64,000 bases of DNA from the NCBI RefSeq assembly GCF_003627955.1, contig NZ_RBWS01000005.1:368693-432692 (forward strand), written 5' to 3'. The stretch comes from Sphingobacterium puteale (GTDB taxonomy: Bacteria; Bacteroidota; Bacteroidia; Sphingobacteriales; Sphingobacteriaceae). Position 1 is the stretch's first letter, and each line of letters opens with the position of its first letter. This document shows, in pieces, positions 52,690 to 62,555 of the stretch. The notes beneath the pieces are model-generated. The model saw nothing but the letters and a program-made list of their open reading frames with translations, did no database searches and had not been told where the DNA came from. The translations under genes and the position numbers were made by a program.

Positions 52690-54432
52690 ATGAAAATGTA
52701 CGCTAAAGCGGGGACAATAAAATTTGTGCAGTTAATAGCAATATTATGCTGCATCTTGACGGCCTGCAAGAAAGAAAATAAGACGGAGCCTCCCACGAAC
52801 ACCCAAATAAGTGCAGTCACCGGAAGCTTTGAAAAAATGACGGAATCGTCTATCGTCCTGCATGGAACGGTGGCTGAAATGGCTATGCTTCCCAATATTA
52901 TAGAATATGGTTTTATATTGAGTATCAAAGAGAACAGCGGATATGCCAGGCCTGAGTTGGAAATTCCGGTAGGTAAGAAAATGGCAGATAAAGATGTTGT
53001 TTTCATCTATAAACCTGAAGAAAATTTTGACATGAATATAGTCTATTCCTACGCTTTTTATGTCAAGACTAAAAATGGCTTCTTCAAAGGCTCATTGAAT
53101 TCATTTCAGATGGACGGTATGCAGGTAGAATCACCCTCGGAGATCTTGGGAATGCCAGGTGAAGTAGTGCATCTCAAAGGTCGTTTTTCAATGCTGGATG
53201 GTAGCTACAAATTGTATGGTAGATTAGATAAAACCCAACAAATTGATTATCAAATTGCACCAGACGGTAAGAGCCTAACCTTTAAGATCCCGGATGTTGA
53301 AGGCTCTCAACATGGTAAAAAGCTGAGAATAGACTTACAGAAAAATTCAGCAAATGGTTCTTTCAACAGACAATTGGTTCAAATCAGTTTACTAGGTAAA
53401 CTCGTTCCGCCTACCATACTGACCTATGGTTTTACTGACCTGATACGATTCTATGGTTCCTGTTTACCATACTCTGGGGATAATGACAAGTCTTTTCAGA
53501 TAATCATAGGAAACATTACTATTCCTTATACACGGGAAATTGCTATCAAAGACCTGAAAGGGCTAGTGGGAAAAAGCTTTAAAATTGGCTATAAAAATGG
53601 CAGAGACAACGTATTATTTTCGGCTGATTATATCATCCGGTCCCCCAATGCTGCAGATATATATTTTGTCAATGCAGTAGCGCACCCCAATACGCACGCT
53701 ATTGTCAATGGTTTTTCATTCTATTCATTCTTTGATATGTACCAAACAAAATATTTTTTTGGCAAATATCAGGTTAATGAGATGGAGGTAAATGGGGATT
53801 ATCCAACGGAAACCATTTCGATACCGATCAAGAATATTCCGGAAGGGCAATATAAATTACGTCTGGACAACGGATTTTTTAATATCGAAAGTACAAAGAC
53901 GATACAGATCAAAAAGTTTGACTGGACGTCTATTGATAAAAGCGAGGGCTATGTGGGCGACTACCTAACGCTCACTGGAAATTTCATCAAAGGATTTGAG
54001 TACACGATTTATGGGGATGATTTCTTTAAAATGCCGGTGGTATGTAGCGGGGACGGTAAATTAACATTCCAGGTCCAGACATTCTTTCAAGAAAGTGAGT
54101 CACTCCATATTGTGTACAACGAATTTACGGAAACCGGATGGCGCCTGTATATGCATCCGAAAGCATTGCCATTTAAAAGCTTAGGTATGACTTTCGACAG
54201 TTTATCGCCAAAAACCGGGCTACCAGGAACGGTTGTACAGCTCAAAGGAAAGGGAATCGGCCTGGCGCATATGATCCGGGTTGGCGATACGCAAGTATAC
54301 CCGCTCATAAAAAATGTAGACGAGGTCACGATTACCATTCCTGCTTTTCAGACAAAAGGAAAAGTGCGGATTTCAGCCGCGGCCTGGGGAAATACAATTC
54401 TGTTATCACCAGACTATTTCGAAGTTCAATAG
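52690..54432 (+). CDS. TIG-domain lipoprotein 2 of 4
   Basis: The 580-aa paralogue of the previous gene follows it by 11 bp. The lipobox is CILTAC with C26-K-K-E-N. Shared landmarks: YSYAFYVKTKNGFF, YKNGRDNVLF and a C-terminal TIG domain SLSPKTGLPGTVVQLKGKGIG. The sequence has diverged strongly from its neighbours while domain order is kept, which suggests old duplication followed by diversification. Confidence 0.8.
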   Translation: MKMYAKAGTIKFVQLIAILCCILTACKKENKTEPPTNTQISAVTGSFEKMTESSIVLHGTVAEMAMLPNIIEYGFILSIKENSGYARPELEIPVGKKMADKDVVFIYKPEENFDMNIVYSYAFYVKTKNGFFKGSLNSFQMDGMQVESPSEILGMPGEVVHLKGRFSMLDGSYKLYGRLDKTQQIDYQIAPDGKSLTFKIPDVEGSQHGKKLRIDLQKNSANGSFNRQLVQISLLGKLVPPTILTYGFTDLIRFYGSCLPYSGDNDKSFQIIIGNITIPYTREIAIKDLKGLVGKSFKIGYKNGRDNVLFSADYIIRSPNAADIYFVNAVAHPNTHAIVNGFSFYSFFDMYQTKYFFGKYQVNEMEVNGDYPTETISIPIKNIPEGQYKLRLDNGFFNIESTKTIQIKKFDWTSIDKSEGYVGDYLTLTGNFIKGFEYTIYGDDFFKMPVVCSGDGKLTFQVQTFFQESESLHIVYNEFTETGWRLYMHPKALPFKSLGMTFDSLSPKTGLPGTVVQLKGKGIGLAHMIRVGDTQVYPLIKNVDEVTITIPAFQTKGKVRISAAAWGNTILLSPDYFEVQ

Positions 54433-54442
54433 AAAAGTTATT

Positions 54443-56149
54443 ATGAAAAGAACCATTCGACACATACAAATTGGCGTTTCCATCATTGCAGCGCTATCGG
54501 CCTGTAAGAAAACAGAGGAAGTCGTCGTTATTAACACGCCAATGACGGTAGTTGCTATGGCACCTTCGGAAGTGAAAGATTCCCAAGTCACCATGCATGG
54601 CGAAATAGAATCTACAAATAAGGAAGAAATTTTAGACGTAGGCTTCATTTTATCCGAGACTAAATATGGTGGAAGTACTATCTTACAGGAGATCTCCGCT
54701 GGCAAACAAAAATTGGTCAACGGCAAGTCAGTGGACTTTACTTTGACCCTAAAAGAACCTTTTGATCTGGATTTAATCTATCAATATGTATTCTATGTCA
54801 AGACGGCCAAAGGTTTTTACAAAAGTCAACCTGTCCATTTCAACGTGGACAATATTAAAGTCACAGACAACAAGCTTGTATTGGCCTATCTTGGTGAGAC
54901 GTTATTGTTGAAAGGAAATTTTAAGCAATTTAAGGAAAATTATTACTTAACTGTCGGCAGAAATGATGACCAAAGATTAGCTTTTACGCTAAAAGATAAC
55001 AAAACAACTTTAGCCGTAACCCTGCCAAAAACCGGATATTACCATGGAAACAAATTGGCGATTACGCTTCAAAAACCGCTTAACGGAGTTGAAAATGTAA
55101 GTTCAAAACAGCTAATCGAAACACAAATAGTCGCTAAAATCAGCGAGCCGAGTAAATACAGTTTTGCTTTTAATGAGGTTATCCAGATCAATGGTATTGG
55201 ATTGCCTCAAGATTATGCGCAGAACCTGTTCCTTCTGGTCAATGATCAACGCATTCCCTTTGTAAATCAACTACTATTCAAACAAATAGCAAACCTCAAA
55301 ACAGGGACTTTCCGACTAGGATATGCCAATGGCCGCGATAGCATTTATTTTGATAAAGAAATCCTACTCGAACAACCTTCAGCAGATAATATTACATTAG
55401 CAATGACACCAACCCATCCAGGCTACATGATCAAGGCTGAAGGAATTGATTTTTATAAATATTTTGGTGATGAATTCTCCAAAATACTTGTGGGCAATTC
55501 GGCGGCAACAGGATATATCGGCAATGGCGGCAACAGCACCTATTTGACTATTCCGGATAATCTCCAAGACGGAAAATATCCTATTACACTGACAAGCGGA
55601 TTATCCACTGTCACCAGCAAAAAGAAAGTTGAAGTGAAGAAATTACATTGGGATGCTATCAATCAAAATATATTTTTTTCGGGAGATACGGCCCAACTAA
55701 CAGGAAACTTTTACAATACAGTAGGTTACAACCTAGAATTTTCCGGCGGAAATGCTGTATATAACAGTGAATTGAAAAATAATCTCGTGAGCTTCAAAAT
55801 ACCGCAGCTAAGACCAGGCCAGTATAAAATCAAGACCTATTACCATGGATACTATGATAGCAAAAAGTATTATGCCCCCGAAGAGAAAACCATCGAAATA
55901 AAAATGCCTATTATTTCGGATTTCAGCCCACATACAATCACAAGCGAATACGCAATCATTTTGGAAGGTAAAGGCTTGTCCAATGAGTTTAAATTTTACA
56001 TTGGGGGGCAAGAGGTATATGCATATACTTTAAATGAAAATGAACGAATAATCAACATTCCTCAAGGAATAAAGCCGGGTAAGTATAAGGTATGGATGGA
56101 TACTACCTATGGAAAAATTGAAGCAAAAACATTGTTAGAAATCCGATAA
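54443..56149 (+). CDS. TIG-domain lipoprotein 3 of 4
   Basis: This is a 568-aa paralogue, 10 bp after the previous stop. The lipobox is IIAALSAC with C21-K-K-T-E-E. Landmarks: YQYVFYVKTAKGFY, YANGRDSIYF and C-terminal FSPHTITSEYAIILEGKGLS (a weaker TIG). An acidic residue pair after the two lysines again fits a surface lipoprotein signal. Confidence 0.8.
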   Translation: MKRTIRHIQIGVSIIAALSACKKTEEVVVINTPMTVVAMAPSEVKDSQVTMHGEIESTNKEEILDVGFILSETKYGGSTILQEISAGKQKLVNGKSVDFTLTLKEPFDLDLIYQYVFYVKTAKGFYKSQPVHFNVDNIKVTDNKLVLAYLGETLLLKGNFKQFKENYYLTVGRNDDQRLAFTLKDNKTTLAVTLPKTGYYHGNKLAITLQKPLNGVENVSSKQLIETQIVAKISEPSKYSFAFNEVIQINGIGLPQDYAQNLFLLVNDQRIPFVNQLLFKQIANLKTGTFRLGYANGRDSIYFDKEILLEQPSADNITLAMTPTHPGYMIKAEGIDFYKYFGDEFSKILVGNSAATGYIGNGGNSTYLTIPDNLQDGKYPITLTSGLSTVTSKKKVEVKKLHWDAINQNIFFSGDTAQLTGNFYNTVGYNLEFSGGNAVYNSELKNNLVSFKIPQLRPGQYKIKTYYHGYYDSKKYYAPEEKTIEIKMPIISDFSPHTITSEYAIILEGKGLSNEFKFYIGGQEVYAYTLNENERIINIPQGIKPGKYKVWMDTTYGKIEAKTLLEIR

Positions 56150-56158
56150 TCAAAGACC

Positions 56159-57835
56159 ATGAAGCAGCACATTATCAAATTCACTTACATAATTCTTTTA
56201 TTTTTCGTTTTTGGTTCATGCAAAAAGGATGAACAGGTAATTGATAAAACACCAATAACAGTAGGTACTTTAGAGGCTGGGGATCTCAAAAACAATCATG
56301 CCATTTTATATGGTGAAATCCATTATCTAAACGATGAACAGATACTTGACTATGGCTTTAAGATTGCATTAAGGGAAGAAACAACCTTCAGAACGATCTC
56401 TTTAGGAAAACAAGCAAAAGTGGGTATAGTAAGTTATGACCTCCAATCGACTTTCAAACTTGGTGAAATTTATCAATATATTTTTTATGTAAAGACTGAT
56501 CAAAATACATATGAAGGAAGACCTGTATTTTTTACGGTAAATGATATTTGGGTAGACAACTCCAAAATACAATATGCTAGTCCCGGTGATATCATCACGA
56601 TCAAGGGCCGATTTAAACAGGTAGATGATTTGTTTAAACTCTCTGTCGGAAATTACTACGGCGAGAATAGTGAAATCCCTTTTACACTGGACAAAGACAA
56701 AGAATCGCTAACTTTTACGATGCCAAATAAAAATTTATACCATGGGGCCAACGTTCGTGTGGTGTTATCAAAAAAAATAAATTATCAGGATGTTCGACAA
56801 TATCTATTGAGTTATAAAATTGCAGCCCGGTTATTACCGCCAGATCCAGGCACACATTATTATACAGACCCAATCAAGCTGAAGGCTATTGGGCTATCTG
56901 ATCACTTATATCACGACTTCAAAATTATTTTAGGTGACAAAGTACTGCGCTATGAAGATAATTATTATGCCCCTTACCTCCCACTTAATGGACATTCCTA
57001 TAAATTAGGCTACATCTGGGGGCAGGATACAATTTACCTCAAAGAAACATGGAATCTCGAGGTTCCCGATATGAAAACCGCAGCACTAAAGTATAAAATA
57101 GTGCACCCTTTTGGACATACAGCACTTGAAGGACTCGATTTTTTCAAATATCTTGTCAATAGCAAGTATAAATTAGCAATAGGGAAGTATGAGGGAGATC
57201 TTGCTATGATTGATTTTGAAAAGGACATTCCGGTACATATTGGGGACATTCCGGAAGGAAAATATCCTATAGCCATCAATAGCAACGTATACGGCGATCT
57301 TAAAATCAATGACCAATTGATCGTTCAAAACCTTCGTATTACTGCTGTAGACGCTGGGACGGGTTATTATGAAGACCCGATACGTATAAAAGGGAATTTC
57401 CTCCCCAATCAAGAATATGTTATCAAATTGGGTGACTTCGAGGTATATTTTGGCTTTCCTAAGAATGGCGAACTTGTATTCCCATGTCCTTTTACCCTTT
57501 TAAAAGGGGATAACAATATAAAAATAGGCTATGCAAAGTATGGTGGCAATTTTTTTGAGGCTGATCGTAAAGTCATCAAGGTAAATGGGTTAAGCATAGA
57601 TAGCTTCTATCCGACCAAAGGCGCTCCGGGAGATATTGTCAAATTAAAAGTACGGGGTGCAAATACAAATTATTACAGAATCGGGATCGGAGAAATGGAG
57701 GTTAGCCCAATATCTGTCAAACTTGGAGAAATGGAATTTATGGTTCCTACGGTCAACAAAAAGGGAAAGACAAAAATAAAAATATTGATTGACAACCAAG
57801 TTTTCGAATCAAGCGAATATTTTGAAATTATATAA
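56159..57835 (+). CDS. TIG-domain lipoprotein 4 of 4
   Basis: This is a 558-aa paralogue, 9 bp after the previous stop. The lipobox is FFVFGSC with C21-K-K-D-E. Landmarks: YQYIFYVKTDQNTY, YIWGQDTIYL (the GRD of the others is GQD here) and C-terminal FYPTKGAPGDIVKLKVRG TIG. It is the last gene of the operon and ends ~50 bp before module 7. Confidence 0.8.
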   Translation: MKQHIIKFTYIILLFFVFGSCKKDEQVIDKTPITVGTLEAGDLKNNHAILYGEIHYLNDEQILDYGFKIALREETTFRTISLGKQAKVGIVSYDLQSTFKLGEIYQYIFYVKTDQNTYEGRPVFFTVNDIWVDNSKIQYASPGDIITIKGRFKQVDDLFKLSVGNYYGENSEIPFTLDKDKESLTFTMPNKNLYHGANVRVVLSKKINYQDVRQYLLSYKIAARLLPPDPGTHYYTDPIKLKAIGLSDHLYHDFKIILGDKVLRYEDNYYAPYLPLNGHSYKLGYIWGQDTIYLKETWNLEVPDMKTAALKYKIVHPFGHTALEGLDFFKYLVNSKYKLAIGKYEGDLAMIDFEKDIPVHIGDIPEGKYPIAINSNVYGDLKINDQLIVQNLRITAVDAGTGYYEDPIRIKGNFLPNQEYVIKLGDFEVYFGFPKNGELVFPCPFTLLKGDNNIKIGYAKYGGNFFEADRKVIKVNGLSIDSFYPTKGAPGDIVKLKVRGANTNYYRIGIGEMEVSPISVKLGEMEFMVPTVNKKGKTKIKILIDNQVFESSEYFEII

Positions 57836-57887
57836 ACCCGCTTAAAAACTACGATGCAGTGTAACCTTAGGAAAAAGGGCCTGATGT

Positions 57888-58559
57888 AAAAAAGCCACGT
57901 CTCACGACATGGCCTTAATTAAACATATGACTCACTAGTGGTTTGTCTCCTGCTTCTGGCAAACCACCAGTGATAAGGAACTATTTATACGAATTGATTG
58001 ATTTGGAGACTTTCCATTCATTCCCCACACGCTCCAACGTAACTAAGTCAGTCTTGGTAAAATCTTCAAATTTCAAAATTACTTTGGCAATCATATAATC
58101 TACTGACTCTTCGATAATGTTTGTAGTTACTGTGCAGTTCAATTTCTCGCCTTTTTGCTTTTTTAAGGCTTTGACCACTGCATCACGGCTATGAGATTGT
58201 GCATTGGAAGATTGGATCTTTTGGTTGAAATCTTCAGCGAACAATTGCTCTACTCCAGCTGATTCGCCTTCGGTAGTGACCGCAACGTAGTGATCCAGTG
58301 CCAAGTCTGCTGTAGAAAGGTTAATGTTTGCTTTTGCTGATTTGAAGCCTGGTCCTTCAGCTGCCATAGCGAAAGTGGATACTGCGATTAAGGTTGCTGC
58401 TGCGAATGTTTTTACTAGTGATTTCATAATGTCTTTATTTTATATTGTTAGTTTTTAGTTCTTATTTGTTGACTCAAAACTACAACACAATAGGCCCCTA
58501 GCCTGTGGACTTTAGACTAACGATCAGGAAAACTCGGTGAATGGCGGGAATGGGGAGGT
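57888..58559 (-). repeat. Array module copy 7
   Basis: The terminator is at 57891-57915. The second hairpin is CACTAGTGGTTTG (57933-57945) with CAAACCACCAGTG (57960-57972), as in copy 5. Only a short piece of repeat A (AAAAGGGCCTGATG) precedes it. The gene combines copy-5-like ends with a copy-1-like patch. Confidence 0.9.
57981..58427 (-). CDS. Secreted NTF2-like module protein, copy 7
   Basis: This 148-aa paralogue has signal peptide MKSLVKTFAAATLIAVSTFAMA. The N-terminal half and loop are nearly those of copy 5 (FKSAKANINLST, QKIQSSNAQSHS). The last 40 residues match copy 1 (TLERVGNEWKVSKS), including synonymous sites (CCCCACACGCTCCAACGTAAC on the plus strand). Intact. Confidence 0.78.
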   Translation of the reverse strand: MKSLVKTFAAATLIAVSTFAMAAEGPGFKSAKANINLSTADLALDHYVAVTTEGESAGVEQLFAEDFNQKIQSSNAQSHSRDAVVKALKKQKGEKLNCTVTTNIIEESVDYMIAKVILKFEDFTKTDLVTLERVGNEWKVSKSINSYK

Positions 58560-58663
58560 AAAACGAGTTGCATTTCAGAATAATTTTGCCCATATTCATT
58601 CTCCGAAAAATCCAAGTGTGAAGTGGATGACTGGACTTCTATACGACATTTTAAATAATAAGC

Positions 58664-59926
58664 ATGTTTAATTTTTTTAAAAAAAATAAGCCCAATATTC
58701 AGGAAGAGTGGAATTCTAAGGGCGAGCAATATGCCACTGCAATAAATAAAATGGTGGAATTTGGAGAAAAAAATGGTTGGGAAAACTGGAAAGGAGAAGA
58801 ACCTCAGGACAATAGAAACCATCTAGCGAATGAAATCCTTAATCTCCTTAGAACTGCAAATCGAGAGCAAAAAACTGACTTATTCCGGGAAAGCTTTCCA
58901 CCTGCTCACGAACCATTCATACCCTTTTTGGAAAAACAAGGGCAAAGTATAGAAATGCTTCATTTCATTGACAACCAAAAGATTGTTTTCCTGACCGGCA
59001 CATCATATCAGAAAAGACAGGCCTATATACTGGACAATGATATAATACTGGAACTAGAAGATAATATCACTGCAATTGGCAAATCCAAACGCAATAATAT
59101 CTTTGCGATAGCGGTACCAGGGAAAATCTCTACTTATAACGGCTGGGAAGGCACATTGATTGCCGAATTCATGCTGAACGAAACCGCTAAATTTGGTATC
59201 ACCGAGCTTATCCCATTTAACGATGGTAGAAAAATTCTCCTCGTCACTTCTGAAGGAATCTATCTAGTTGACAAAGATGCAGAAAAACTTATCCATCCTC
59301 TTAATGAAAGTAATGATGAGGATTGGTCTCCCAATATAGATATGGAAAATGCAACATTGTCTAATGACAACACATTTATTGTTGCAGGTGACCAATGTTA
59401 TGACCACGCTATTATGGATGCGGAGGGAAATACTTTAGGAAATATTGGCCCGCAGTCTTCTTATCCCCATTTCTGTCTTTTTTCTCATGATGATGGCCAA
59501 CTGATCACCAATTCGTGCCATTTCTATAATGGTATAACAATCGGTATAGATGCTGATAAACTAAAGGGAGCGAATATTGAACCATACACCGAAAGCGATC
59601 AATACAACGTGATCGATGACAACATGCGGGTATATGTTGGCGTAGCAATTGACGACTATTATATTCTCGGGGATGCTTATGGTTATATTAAAGCCTTTGA
59701 TAAAAACGGAAAAAAACGCTGGCAACACTTTTTAGGTTCGACAATAAGTGGAATCACTGTATCAGATGATGGTCTTACTTTATGGGTAGCCTCTTGTAGT
59801 GGTATGATCCATAAACTTTTGTTGGGTAAAGGACACCGCGATAAACACACGATCGGTGACGGAAACCATTACGAGGAATTCAGACTGCTGATCTGGAAAG
59901 AGGAATCTCAACCCTTGAAATGGTAA
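58664..59926 (+). CDS. Cytosolic beta-propeller-like protein
   Basis: The 420-aa protein has no signal peptide. The N-terminal ~90 residues are helical and charged (MFNFFKKNKPN, then WENWKGEEPQDNRNHLANEIL). From about 100 on, repeated strand motifs with D-G/D-x-x-x-x-W spacing (AIAVPGKISTYNGWEG, VTSEGIYLVDKDAEKL, YIKAFDKNGKKRW, ITVSDDGLTLWVAS) fit a WD40/PQQ-like propeller. The family is not recognised. It is followed by the macrodomain gene at 51 bp. Immunity-type proteins of Bacteroidota can have this look, which is only a hint. Confidence 0.65.
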   Translation: MFNFFKKNKPNIQEEWNSKGEQYATAINKMVEFGEKNGWENWKGEEPQDNRNHLANEILNLLRTANREQKTDLFRESFPPAHEPFIPFLEKQGQSIEMLHFIDNQKIVFLTGTSYQKRQAYILDNDIILELEDNITAIGKSKRNNIFAIAVPGKISTYNGWEGTLIAEFMLNETAKFGITELIPFNDGRKILLVTSEGIYLVDKDAEKLIHPLNESNDEDWSPNIDMENATLSNDNTFIVAGDQCYDHAIMDAEGNTLGNIGPQSSYPHFCLFSHDDGQLITNSCHFYNGITIGIDADKLKGANIEPYTESDQYNVIDDNMRVYVGVAIDDYYILGDAYGYIKAFDKNGKKRWQHFLGSTISGITVSDDGLTLWVASCSGMIHKLLLGKGHRDKHTIGDGNHYEEFRLLIWKEESQPLKW

Positions 59927-59977
59927 AAAGACAATATCTTAAAAATGACTTATATAACGGAATAAAAACTAAAAAAA

Positions 59978-60433
59978 ATGGTTACCTATCTGGAATTCGG
60001 AAATATATTCAATTTATCTGTTGTAAAAAATTATGCCCATGGCTGTAATTGTGCCGGAGCAATGGGGAAAGGAATCGCCTTACAATTCAAGGAAAAATAT
60101 GGACAAATGTATCTGGAATATAAAAATCTTTGTAAAAGTGGTGGTTTCAACCTAGGTGACGTTTTCGCTTATAACTATGGTGAAGGTACTGTTTTCAATC
60201 TTGGCACCCAAAAAAGCTGGAAAACCAAAGCAGAACTCGATGCTATTGAAGAGTCCTTTCAAAAGATGCTTTTATATGCGCACCAAAATAGAATTGACAA
60301 AATCGCGCTACCAAAAATAGGTGCTGGTTTGGGTGGTTTAGTTTGGGATGATGTAAAGGTTATCATTAACAGCGTTGCCAAAGATTATGAAGATATTGAT
60401 CTTATTGTTGTAGAAAATTATAGAGATATTTAA
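59978..60433 (+). CDS. Macrodomain protein (ADP-ribose binding or removal)
   Basis: The 151-aa protein is a single macrodomain. It has the ligand loops VVKNYAHGCNCAGAMGKGIA (the N-x-x-G-x-M/GxGIA region) and LPKIGAGLGGLVWDDV, with strands YLEFGNIF and DLIVVENY at the ends. It should bind or hydrolyse ADP-ribose groups, as in the DarG/Poa1-like branch. It follows the propeller-like gene and shares its direction. No ADP-ribosyltransferase gene was seen next to it. Confidence 0.85.
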   Translation: MVTYLEFGNIFNLSVVKNYAHGCNCAGAMGKGIALQFKEKYGQMYLEYKNLCKSGGFNLGDVFAYNYGEGTVFNLGTQKSWKTKAELDAIEESFQKMLLYAHQNRIDKIALPKIGAGLGGLVWDDVKVIINSVAKDYEDIDLIVVENYRDI

Positions 60434-60469
60434 AAAACAATTGACAATTGTTCGCAAGTAGACAAACAG

Positions 60470-61150
60470 AAAAAGCCACATCTCACGACGTGGCCTTAAA
60501 TGTAATAAACATATGATTCACTAGTGGTTTGCCTTTCTATGACTGGCAAACCACCAGTGATGAGATACTACTTATACGAATTGATTGATTTGGATACTTT
60601 CCACATATTACCTTCACGCACCAAAGTCACGAGGTCGTTCTTGGTGAAATTTTCGAATCTCATAGTCACTTTAGCCACCATATAATCTGCTGACTCTTCA
60701 ATGATGTCAGTAGTTACTGTGCAATTTAGCTTTTCACCTTTTTGTTTTTTCAGGGATTTAACCACTGCTTCACGGCTATGAGATTGTGCATTGAAAGCTT
60801 GGATTTTTTGGCTGAAGTCTTCAGCAAACAATTGTTCTACTCCTGCCGACTCGCCTTCGGTTGTTACCGCAACATAATGGTCAACGGCAAAGTCTGCTGT
60901 AGAAAGGTTAACGTTTGCTTTTGCTGCTTTTGAACCTGGTCCTTCAGCGGCCATAGCGAATGTTGATACTGCGATTAAGGCTGCTGCTGCGAATGTTTTT
61001 ACTAATGCTTTCATAATGTCTTTATTTTACTGTGTTAGTTTTTTATCTGTTCTTATTTGTTGACTCAAAACTACAACACAATACGCCGCTAGCCCATGGG
61101 CTTTAGACCAACGATCAGGAAAACTCGGTGAATGGCGGGAATGGGGAGGT
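60470..61150 (-). repeat. Array module copy 8
   Basis: The terminator is at 60472-60496. The second hairpin is CACTAGTGGTTTGCC (60519-60533) with GGCAAACCACCAGTG (60545-60559), one mismatch. The right edge is followed by TTAATGGA as in copy 2. Confidence 0.9.
60568..61014 (-). CDS. Secreted NTF2-like module protein, copy 8
   Basis: This 148-aa paralogue has signal peptide MKALVKTFAAAALIAVSTFAMA. The loop QKIQAFNAQSHS is close to copy 2 and the segment TMRFENFTK is shared with copy 3, including synonymous sites. AVDHYVA replaces ALDHYVA. Intact. Confidence 0.78.
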   Translation of the reverse strand: MKALVKTFAAAALIAVSTFAMAAEGPGSKAAKANVNLSTADFAVDHYVAVTTEGESAGVEQLFAEDFSQKIQAFNAQSHSREAVVKSLKKQKGEKLNCTVTTDIIEESADYMVAKVTMRFENFTKNDLVTLVREGNMWKVSKSINSYK

Positions 61151-61162
61151 TAATGGAACTTA

Positions 61163-61363
61163 CTAATAGATATATAAAATAGCAACAAAAAATACGGCAA
61201 TGCATACAGCAATTGTATTCACAAAATATCTTTTACCTTCTTTTAGTAATCTTGACCAAGATATATTCATAAGAAGATGATATACCCGTAAAATACGCTT
61301 CGATAAATTGCCCACACTAATTTGTTTTGAAAAAAACAAATCAAATAGTTTCTTTTCGTCCAT
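61163..61363 (-). CDS. Small single-span membrane protein
   Basis: The 66-aa protein has a charged N-terminal half (MDEKKLFDLFFSK, RLLKEGKRY) and one C-terminal hydrophobic helix (IAVCIAVFFVAILYIY), so it is a tail-anchored type. No family is recognised. It starts 40 bp after the end of the S41 peptidase gene in the same direction and may belong to that operon. Confidence 0.5.
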   Translation of the reverse strand: MDEKKLFDLFFSKQISVGNLSKRILRVYHLLMNISWSRLLKEGKRYFVNTIAVCIAVFFVAILYIY

Positions 61364-61403
61364 CTGTCTTTTACTTTATCAACTGCAATTTCATTATTCG
61401 AAG

Positions 61404-62477
61404 TTAAATCCCCTTTGCTCTCAAAAACTCAATCGCTTTATTGATAAATACTGATTTTTTTTCCAGCGTAAATCGATAGCGTTCTTTAAAAGTTCTGATG
61501 TTTTCCGGATAATCAAAATCAACGATGATATCTGGACTTATACCTTCTCCAACATGATAAGACTTCCCTTTCCGATCATGCAACAACGCTGTCATTAAAT
61601 TAACGGAATAACCCTTATCCACATAATAAAGTTCATTGCTCGAAGTTAAACCATTCGTCTTTGCCCCGATTAAAGTGACGTTCTTTTGTCCTAAGAAGTG
61701 GCTCGCTGCAATTTCGCCCGAACTTGCAGTGATATTAGAGACCAGAACAATAATGGGTATCTGATTATATTTAAGCGGTTGGGCTTGGACGGTATCGAAT
61801 TTACAATATTTAGCTTCAATGCTATCGTCAATATATAAACCATTTTGGGGAATCTGAAATTTATCTATTAAAACCTCCTTGCCATCTTTATCTAAGGTTC
61901 CATCAAAATAAGAAAAAGTTTGAGTCGTATCAATTAAGCTATGAAAGGGAGTAACCATTGGTACAAAAGCGCCCCCATCATTTTCAGTTAAATCAATAAT
62001 CCAGGCTTTCGGATGCCTTCCATCTAGTTCAAACAACTGTTTTTGTAAAGTATCAATGTAGCGTCTATGCTCCAAAAGTACACCAGGTACATTGATATAT
62101 GCATATTTATCTTCAATTAGACGATGTTGAAAATTGAGCGGAGACATTCCTTCTTTCTCATACGTCGTACTTGCGATCATTTTAATGAATGCCAAATTAT
62201 CAGTTGTATCTTTAACACGAGCGACACTGGAATGATGGTCCTTTAATCCGGAAACTATTTCTTTAAACGTTGACAATAATGAATCTGTCTTATTTAAATT
62301 CTTAACCTTTCTATTGGTCTCTGTACGTAATCGGTCAAAGTCAATCTTGCTCCGCATAAAAGAATGGGCTTCCAACGTATCGATAAATTGATTTGCTAAT
62401 TTGATTACCTCAATATTTTGAGCATGGCAAATATTTAAAATGAAAAAACAAGCTATAAAAAAAAAGAGTTTGTTCAT
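61404..62477 (-). CDS. Secreted S41-family peptidase
   Basis: The 357-aa protein has a signal peptide (MNKLFFFIACFFILNICHAQ) and the S41 (C-terminal processing protease-like) domain. It shows AWIIDLTENDGGAF, VLVSNITASSGEIAASHF with the catalytic Ser, and IGAKTNGLTSS with the Lys of the Ser-Lys dyad. No PDZ domain is evident, which is common in short Bacteroidota S41 proteins. It should cleave proteins or peptides in the periplasm. Cargo between modules 8 and 9. Confidence 0.82.
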   Translation of the reverse strand: MNKLFFFIACFFILNICHAQNIEVIKLANQFIDTLEAHSFMRSKIDFDRLRTETNRKVKNLNKTDSLLSTFKEIVSGLKDHHSSVARVKDTTDNLAFIKMIASTTYEKEGMSPLNFQHRLIEDKYAYINVPGVLLEHRRYIDTLQKQLFELDGRHPKAWIIDLTENDGGAFVPMVTPFHSLIDTTQTFSYFDGTLDKDGKEVLIDKFQIPQNGLYIDDSIEAKYCKFDTVQAQPLKYNQIPIIVLVSNITASSGEIAASHFLGQKNVTLIGAKTNGLTSSNELYYVDKGYSVNLMTALLHDRKGKSYHVGEGISPDIIVDFDYPENIRTFKERYRFTLEKKSVFINKAIEFLRAKGI

Positions 62478-62555
62478 AAATTAAAGATTAATAATATATC
62501 AAAAATAAAAAAAAGAACGGCAATTCTATTTAACGTTTGCAGAAATAATATACTA

